Part shown: piece after piece, positions 17,302 to 24,300 of the stretch
Layout: each line of letters starts with the position of its first letter
Numbering within the stretch: the first letter of the stretch is position 1
Source of the DNA: Aurantibacter_A sp965215845
GTDB lineage: Bacteria > Bacteroidota > Bacteroidia > Flavobacteriales > Flavobacteriaceae
Reading direction: 5' to 3'
NCBI GenBank assembly: GCA_965215845.1
Contig: CBDCEL010000004.1
Coordinates: 744,001-808,000, forward strand
Length of the DNA stretch: 64,000 nucleotides
Program-made: the position numbers and the translations under genes
Notes under the pieces: generated by a model
What the model was told of the DNA's origin: nothing
What the model saw: the letters and a program-made list of their open reading frames with translations, nothing else
The model's database searches: none

Positions 17302-17709
17302 TCACCCAATATAGGTAACAAAATTTCTGGGAGTCTCATAAAGTACGACTTCCAATTCATTTGTTTCCACAATATGTGGCCTGAGTTTGTTCCAAATGAC
17401 CATGGCTATATTTTCCGCGGTCGGATTCAATTCGCTGAATTCGGCTACTTCGACGTTCAGGTTTTTATGGTCAAGAAGGTCTTCTACGTGAACCTTGATC
17501 AGGTTTTTCAGTACTTTCATGTCCATCACAAATCCGGTTTCTTGATCGATTTCCCCTGTCACACTTACTATTAATTCATAATTGTGACCATGAAAGTTGG
17601 GGTTATTGCATTTACCGAATACAATATCGTTTTTTTCATCCGACCAATCTTTACGGTAAAGACGGTGGGCCGCATTAAAATGAGCCCTTCTGCTGACTTT
17701 TGCCCTCAT
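17302..17709 (-). CDS. queD: 6-carboxy-5,6,7,8-tetrahydropterin synthase (QueD/PTPS family)
   Basis: Converts 7,8-dihydroneopterin triphosphate to 6-carboxytetrahydropterin in queuosine (7-deazaguanine) synthesis. Zinc ligands are visible: FNAAHRLYR (His) and NNPNFHGHNYEL (His-Gly-His), with the catalytic Cys just before in GKCNNPN. The C-terminal Glu is in VVLYETPRN. The 135-residue length fits bacterial QueD. The start overlaps the end of idi by four bases (ATGA), indicating coupled translation. The lack of any functional link between the two suggests convenience clustering. Confidence 0.9.
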   Translation of the reverse strand: MRAKVSRRAHFNAAHRLYRKDWSDEKNDIVFGKCNNPNFHGHNYELIVSVTGEIDQETGFVMDMKVLKNLIKVHVEDLLDHKNLNVEVAEFSELNPTAENIAMVIWNKLRPHIVETNELEVVLYETPRNFVTYIG

Positions 17710-18239
17710 GTTGACAAGTTTATTTCATCAATATGGTCATTGAACCGTTCAAAAATAATTTTGAACCACGCTGTATAGCGATCGGGGTTTTTGATTATAT
17801 CTTCCTTGATATCCGATGGGGCCATCCATTTCCAATCTGCCACCTCCAAAGAATTTATTTTCGGCTCATCATCGAAATATCCAAGCATTACATGGTCAAA
17901 TTCGTGCTCCGTAAGACCATTGTCGAAGGGGGCTTTGTAAATAAACGAAAAGAGTTCTTTTAGGTCGGTCTTAAAGCCCATTTCTTCGAACAACCTTCTT
18001 TTACCCGCTTCAATGTTGGATTCCCCCATTCTTTGATGGCTGCAGCAGGTGTTGGTCCATAAGAGCGGGGAATGATATTTATCGGCCGCGCGCTGTTGTA
18101 ACATCGTTTCGCCATTGGCGTTCATGATAAACACCGAAAAGGCACGGTGTAGCACACCTTTCTCATGGGCCTCGAGCTTGGGCATCTTTCCTATTTGCTC
18201 GTCATTGGTGTTTACCAGAATGACTTCTTCTTCCTTCAT
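17706..18239 (-). CDS. idi: Isopentenyl-diphosphate delta-isomerase, type 1
   Basis: Interconverts isopentenyl and dimethylallyl diphosphate for isoprenoid (quinone, carotenoid, lipid carrier) synthesis. Nudix-fold, 177 residues: LHRAFSVFIMNANGETMLQQRA, the catalytic Cys motif LWTNTCCSHQRMGES, a metal-binding EAGKRRLFEEMGF and EHEFDHVMLGYFDDEP with the catalytic Glu region. The first gene of the queD-manA run. A 77-base gap separates it from the downstream end of the PorP gene. Confidence 0.93.
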   Translation of the reverse strand: MKEEEVILVNTNDEQIGKMPKLEAHEKGVLHRAFSVFIMNANGETMLQQRAADKYHSPLLWTNTCCSHQRMGESNIEAGKRRLFEEMGFKTDLKELFSFIYKAPFDNGLTEHEFDHVMLGYFDDEPKINSLEVADWKWMAPSDIKEDIIKNPDRYTAWFKIIFERFNDHIDEINLST

Positions 18240-18316
18240 CCCGTAAAATTACGATGTTTCGCTTAGTTAGTCGCCAAGCTTGTTTGAAAATGTAAGAAAA
18301 TTGCACTTGAAGGTTT

Positions 18317-19279
18317 TTAAAAGAAACGCGGTGATTTCACGTTGCCTTTAGACTTTATAAAATCGTATCTCAAAATAACCTCGAAAGAGCCGTCGTTGAA
18401 AGCTGCACTGCCCAATTCCGTGGTCTCTCTATCATAGGCGAGTCCTATTAAAAAATCCTCATTTATCTGAAAGCCGAACATTCCACTAAAGGCGGCATCC
18501 CATCGATATGCTCCTCCAATAATGAATTTGTCATTCATCATAAAATTTGCGGAAAGGTCGACCTGTAAAGGGGCTCCTCGAACTACCTTGGTCAGCAAAG
18601 TCGGTTTGAACTTTAAAAAGGGGCTCATTTGAAAAACGTAGCCTGTGATGAAATAAAAGTTCATCTGCTCTTTTGCGGTTGAAAGTGAAGATTCATCAAA
18701 ATGTGAGGTCTGCAAAATTCTCGGAACGGAAAGCCCGGCATAAAACTTATTTGTATGATAGTATACTCCCGCTCCAAAATTGGGTGAAAACCTATTGTCT
18801 ATGTCCTGCTGCAATGTTGGGTCGTTTCCACCTGAAATGTCTTGGTTCAATTCGGAAAAACGAACGTCTAACAAATGCCCACTACCCTTTAGGCCAAAAC
18901 TCAATTTTCCGTCACCGCCTGTAAGCACCGTATACGAAAAATCAATATCGAAATAGGTTTCAGAGGTAGGTCCGATTTTGTCGTTCACAACTGACATTCC
19001 CAGACCTGACCCCCCATAGCCAATTGGGGTATGTAGGTTCAAAGTCTGTGTTACCGGCGCCCCTTCGAGTCCTACCCATTGCGATCGATGTAGGGCCGCG
19101 ATACTCAAATGACCTCTAGAGCCCGTATAACCAGGGTTTACACTTACCGTATTATACATATATTGGGTATACTGTGCATCTTGTTGAGCTGAAAGACCAA
19201 TAACACAAAGAAAAGTGGCTATTCCCAAAAGGAAAGCTTTTTTTTGTAGAAAAGACTTCATTGAATTATCGGTCTTCAT
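18317..19279 (-). CDS. PorP/SprF family type IX secretion membrane protein
   Basis: Outer-membrane beta-barrel of the PorP/SprF family. These proteins anchor or help export a partner T9SS substrate carrying a type B C-terminal domain. Seen: signal peptide ending GLSAQ, then QQDAQYTQYMYNTVSVNPGY and LHRSQWVGLEGAPVTQTLN, both family hallmarks. Length is about 314-320 residues, depending on a start at 19279 or 19261 (MKSFLQKKAF looks the more natural). It starts six bases after the type B CTD gene at 19286, the usual substrate/SprF-like pairing. Confidence 0.92.
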   Translation of the reverse strand: MKTDNSMKSFLQKKAFLLGIATFLCVIGLSAQQDAQYTQYMYNTVSVNPGYTGSRGHLSIAALHRSQWVGLEGAPVTQTLNLHTPIGYGGSGLGMSVVNDKIGPTSETYFDIDFSYTVLTGGDGKLSFGLKGSGHLLDVRFSELNQDISGGNDPTLQQDIDNRFSPNFGAGVYYHTNKFYAGLSVPRILQTSHFDESSLSTAKEQMNFYFITGYVFQMSPFLKFKPTLLTKVVRGAPLQVDLSANFMMNDKFIIGGAYRWDAAFSGMFGFQINEDFLIGLAYDRETTELGSAAFNDGSFEVILRYDFIKSKGNVKSPRFF

Positions 19280-19285
19280 ATCGTA

Positions 19286-21295
19286 TTATCTATTGATATA
19301 TAAATAACCTGTTAAGGTCTTTTGATTTCCAGTATTATCTTGATAATCAAGTATGTAAAAATATGTTCCCACCGGCAGTTTGTTGTTTTGATCCACCGTA
19401 ACCCTACCTTGCGAGGTGCCATCAAAGAAATTGCCCTGCGTATTGTAGGCACTGGTGGTATAGACAAGAACGCCCCATCGGTTATAGATTCTTATCGTAT
19501 TATCAGGATAGTTTTCTATTCCCCTGATTGACAATACATCATGCATGCCGTCCCCATTGGGGGTAATGATGTTGAAGACCTCTATTTCGTCTCCCGTAAG
19601 GTTCGGCTCAAGATATTCGGGAATACCATCGCCATCACTGTCATCATTGGCGTAGTTGCCATCACCATTCATATCCTCGTCACGTGAGGCAATACCGTCA
19701 TTATCATCATCGGTATCCCTGTAGTCGGACTCACCGTCACCGTCCGTATCGGGCAAATCATTGAGCGGGTCATCAACCTCGTCGTTTACATCGATATCCA
19801 CTTGGGTCGTGCCCTCATATCCATCATCAAGACCGTCGTTGTCTTTATCGGAACCGATAAAAATGACATCCGGAGCACCATCGCGGTCAAAGTCGTGAGC
19901 CTCGATGTTATCGGGAATGTTGTCATCATCACTGTCATCGTCTAAATGATCGGGCAAACTGTCGTTATCGGTATCTACCGGAAACAGACCTAAATTTCCG
20001 TTGTTCTCGTAGGCATCGTCAAGTCCGTTTGCATTTGCATCGGTTCCAGAGGGAGGAATATATCCCGAGGTAGTTTGGGCCTCCACATTGTCGGGGATAC
20101 CATCGTCATCACTATCGATATCCAGATAGTCGGGGATACCATCTCCATCTGAATCCGTGGGGTTCGTTGTCGGGTCGTTGTCGCCGTCAAGGTTCAAATC
20201 CTCAAAACTGTCCACGATTCCATCATCATCGGCATCTAGGTCGGGAGCGTCAGTGACCATTACAGTGACGATTGCGGTACTACAATTGCCTAAATCATCG
20301 CAAATGGTATAGGTAAAGCTATCATTGCCGATATAGGAATTATTGGGGGTATAGGTAACACTGTCGTCGGAAGGGTCGTTCGGAGTTCCATTGTCATTGA
20401 TAACTACCGTTCCATTGGTCGGATTGGTGGTTGTCAACGTGCCTATACTTGGAAGGTCATTGTCATTGGCCAAAATATCAATATCAACAGGAGTATCCAT
20501 TGTCGTTGTGGTCGTATCGTCAAAGGCATCGACTATTGGAAGCACATCTATATTGACCGTAGCGGTACTACAATCACCAAAGGTGTTGCAAACGGTATAA
20601 TCAAAACTATCCGGACCGTTGTAATCAGGGTCGGGCGTATAAGTCACAATATCATCGCTGGGGTCGTTGGGTGTACCGTTGTTGTCTATGTTTACCGTAC
20701 CATTTGTCGGATTGGTGGTGGTCAATGTACCTGTTGAGGGCAAATCGGAATCGTTCGCATAAATATCTACGACAACGGCAACATCTTCATCAGTTGTGGC
20801 CAAATCATCGACCAAGGTGGCAGATTGATCCATACAAACGACCGTGAAATTTGGTAAACTTGAATTATTCCCCGCTTTTGTAATCGTTGCGGTATATCGC
20901 ACCACTGTTTGTGTAGCCGTTACCGTGGGTCGCAACGGGTCACCCGATACCGCCGGATTCCAACTCACTGTAGCACTTCCGTTGACGTTTTGGTCAATAT
21001 CCAGTGTTACCTGATTATATGGCGAGTTACAGTTGGTCACTATAAAGTACCCGGTTGCATTTGACCCACAAAGTGTTCCGTCATAAGTAGCGAAATAAAC
21101 CCCCGGTTGGGTCACTTCGTAAAAGAAATCCGTTCCAAGAACAGTGCTTGTATCCGAAGCTTCGTACCAACGGTAATTGGTCTCATCAGTGCTGTTCGGA
21201 GCTTGCAACAAAAATTGCGCATTTGATACAACAATCCCCAGCAGTGCAAAAACAAAACTGAGGATGATGGATTTATATGTAAAACTTGATTTCAA
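19286..21295 (-). CDS. Secreted surface protein with cadherin-like and TSP3 repeats and a type B T9SS C-terminal domain
   Basis: 669 residues: signal peptide (about 1-26), an N-terminal domain, two tandem Ig/cadherin-like repeats (both with GTPNDPSDD and TLTTTNPTNGTV), then acidic calcium-binding thrombospondin type 3 repeats (DADDDGIVDSFED, DTDNDSLPDHLDDDSDDDNI). The final roughly 90 residues are a gliding-motility/type B sorting domain: NIITPNGDGMHDVLSIRG, TIRIYNRWGVLVY, PVGTYFYILDY. It is probably exported by T9SS and held at the surface with the adjacent PorP/SprF protein. The reading frame begins at TTG with no in-frame ATG close by, so the start is uncertain. Confidence 0.88.
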   Translation of the reverse strand: MKSSFTYKSIILSFVFALLGIVVSNAQFLLQAPNSTDETNYRWYEASDTSTVLGTDFFYEVTQPGVYFATYDGTLCGSNATGYFIVTNCNSPYNQVTLDIDQNVNGSATVSWNPAVSGDPLRPTVTATQTVVRYTATITKAGNNSSLPNFTVVCMDQSATLVDDLATTDEDVAVVVDIYANDSDLPSTGTLTTTNPTNGTVNIDNNGTPNDPSDDIVTYTPDPDYNGPDSFDYTVCNTFGDCSTATVNIDVLPIVDAFDDTTTTTMDTPVDIDILANDNDLPSIGTLTTTNPTNGTVVINDNGTPNDPSDDSVTYTPNNSYIGNDSFTYTICDDLGNCSTAIVTVMVTDAPDLDADDDGIVDSFEDLNLDGDNDPTTNPTDSDGDGIPDYLDIDSDDDGIPDNVEAQTTSGYIPPSGTDANANGLDDAYENNGNLGLFPVDTDNDSLPDHLDDDSDDDNIPDNIEAHDFDRDGAPDVIFIGSDKDNDGLDDGYEGTTQVDIDVNDEVDDPLNDLPDTDGDGESDYRDTDDDNDGIASRDEDMNGDGNYANDDSDGDGIPEYLEPNLTGDEIEVFNIITPNGDGMHDVLSIRGIENYPDNTIRIYNRWGVLVYTTSAYNTQGNFFDGTSQGRVTVDQNNKLPVGTYFYILDYQDNTGNQKTLTGYLYINR

Positions 21296-21322
21296 ATCGA
21301 TGCGTGACCGTTTTTAGACAAT

Positions 21323-24300
21323 TTACTTAACTACAAACACCACGTTGATCAGCGAATTGTAGTCTGGCGGCGTGCCTACAACATCGTATTGCATCACACC
21401 CGTGGCACTGATACTATCAATATTCAGTACGGCCGGATCGGCATATGTCACGTAATAGTACAATTCATCGGCGGCATATGTCGGAACTGTTGCAGGTGCC
21501 CCTGAACTAGCCGTAAAATTGGAAGCCGAACCTCCATACTGATCTAGATACTGCTGATATAGGTTAATGGTGGTATTATCAACCAAGGTTGATGCATCAA
21601 TGGCAATCGAGGGCGGGTAGAATATTCGAGCGGCCTTGGATGTAATCGGGGCAATGGCCTGAATAACCTCTTGAACATTGGTCTCCAAAGTAGGTGATCC
21701 AACACCTCCCTCATCTACGTCAATGGGCGTTCTTAAAGGAACTTCATCGTCGTATTGATCATCTGTACCCAAGGATGAAAGGGGAACATCAAAGTCTCCT
21801 CCGCCATCGGTGAGTCTTAAATTGGTGCCTACAACGCTGAAAGCCGTATTGTATTCGTTTCCAATATTGGAATCTGCGTCATTGACATTCAAGGTGATAT
21901 TGTTACCGCCGGATATTGAAATATCTCCTGGGGTATTATCTGTTGATAATGTTTGGTCATCCGTTGCGGGATCACCTTGTGGACCTGTAGCGCCAGTTGC
22001 TCCTGTGGCTCCCGTTGCTCCTGTGGCACCTGTTGCGCCCGTTGCTCCCGTGGCCCCTGTATCTCCTTGTGGACCGGTGGCACCAGTGGCTCCCGTTGCT
22101 CCTGTAGCTCCCGTTGCGCCAGTTGCTCCTGTGGCTCCCGTATCACCCTGTGGACCTGTAGCGCCAGTTGCTCCTGTGGCTCCCGTTGCTCCTGTGGCAC
22201 CTGTTGCGCCCGTTGCTCCTGTGGCGCCCGTTGCGCCCGTTGCTCCTGTGGCTCCCGTTGCTCCCGTTGCTCCCGTTGCTCCCGTTGCTCCCGTTGCGCC
22301 CGTTGCGCCCGTTGCTCCCGTTGCTCCTGTGGCTCCTGTGGCTCCCGTATCACCTTGTGGACCGGTGGCTCCCGTTGCCCCTGTGGCTCCCGTATCACCT
22401 TGTGGACCGGTGGCTCCCGTTGCCCCTGTGGCTCCCGTATCACCTTGTGGACCGGTGGCTCCCGTTGCCCCTGTGGCTCCCGTCGCTCCTGTTGCGCCAG
22501 TTGCTCCCGTTGCACCAGTTGCTCCCGTTGCGCCCGTTGCGCCCGTTGCTCCCGTTGCTCCTGTGGCTCCCGTATCACCCTGTGGACCTGTAGCGCCAGT
22601 TGCTCCTGTGGCTCCCGTTGCTCCTGTGGCACCTGTTGCGCCCGTTGCTCCTGTGGCGCCCGTTGCGCCCGTTGCTCCTGTGGCTCCCGTTGCTCCCGTT
22701 GCTCCCGTTGCGCCCGTTGCGCCCGTTGCTCCCGTTGCTCCTGTGGCTCCTGTGGCTCCCGTATCACCTTGTGGACCGGTGGCTCCCGTTGCCCCTGTGG
22801 CTCCCGTATCACCTTGTGGACCGGTGGCTCCCGTTGCCCCTGTGGCTCCCGTATCACCTTGTGGACCGGTGGCTCCCGTTGCCCCTGTGGCTCCCGTCGC
22901 TCCTGTTGCGCCAGTTGCTCCCGTTGCACCAGTTGCTCCCGTTGCGCCCGTTGCTCCCGTTGCTCCTGTGGCTCCCGTATCACCTTGTGGACCGGTGGCT
23001 CCCGTTGCTCCTGTGGCTCCCGTTGCTCCCGTTGCTCCCGTTGCGCCAGTGGCTCCTGTGGCTCCCGTTGCTCCTGTGGCTCCCGTTGCTCCTGTGGCAC
23101 CTGTTGCGCCCGTTGCTCCCGTGGCCCCTGTATCTCCTTGTGGACCGGTGGCACCAGTGGCTCCCGTTGCGCCCGTTGCGCCAGTTGCACCTGTATCTCC
23201 TTGCGGACCGGTAGCTCCTGTGGCTCCCGTTGCGCCCGTGGCTCCTGTAGCTCCCGTTGCGCCAGTTGCTCCTGTGGCTCCCGTTGCGCCCGTATCTCCT
23301 TGCGGACCGGTGGCTCCCGTGGCTCCTGTTGCTCCCGTTGCGCCCGTGGCCCCTGTATCTCCCTGTGGACCGGTGGCTCCTGTTGCTCCCGTTGCGCCCG
23401 TGGCACCTGTATCACCTTGTGGACCGGTGGCTCCCGTTGCTCCCGTTGCTCCTGTGGCTCCCGTTGCGCCCGTGGCTCCTGTAGCTCCCGTTGCGCCAGT
23501 TGCTCCTGTGGCTCCCGTTGCGCCCGTATCTCCTTGCGGACCGGTGGCTCCCGTGGCTCCTGTTGCTCCCGTTGCGCCCGTGGCCCCTGTATCTCCCTGT
23601 GGACCGGTGGCTCCTGTTGCTCCCGTTGCGCCCGTGGCACCTGTATCACCTTGTGGACCGGTGGCTCCCGTTGCTCCCGTTGCTCCCGTGGCTCCTGTGG
23701 CGCCCGTCGCTCCTGTTGCGCCCGTATCTCCTTGTGGACCGGTGGCTCCCGTTGCGCCCGTGGCTCCCGTCGCTCCTGTTGCGCCCGTTGCGCCCGTTGC
23801 TCCTGTGGCACCTGTATCTCCCTGTGGACCGGTGGCTCCCGTGGCTCCCGTTGCGCCCGTATCTCCTTGTGGACCCGTGGCTCCCGTTGCGCCCGTTGCG
23901 CCCGTTGCTCCCGTTGCACCAGTTGCACCCGTTGCTCCCGTTGCTCCTGTGGCACCTGTATCTCCCTGTGGACCGGTGGCTCCCGTTGCGCCAGTTGCGC
24001 CCGTATCTCCTTGTGGACCCGTGGCTCCCGTTGCGCCCGTGGCTCCAGTATCTCCCTGTGGACCGGTGGCTCCCGTTGCCCCTGTGGCTCCCGTCGCTCC
24101 TGTTGCGCCAGTTGCTCCCGTTGCACCAGTTGCACCCGTTGCGCCCGTGGCCCCTGTGGCTCCCGTATCTCCTTGCGGACCGGTGGCTCCCGTGGCTCCT
24201 GTGGCTCCCGTGGCTCCCGTTGCGCCCGTGGCTCCAGTATCACCTTGTGGACCGGTGGCTCCCGTTGCGCCAGTTGCGCCCGTATCTCCTTGTGGACCCG

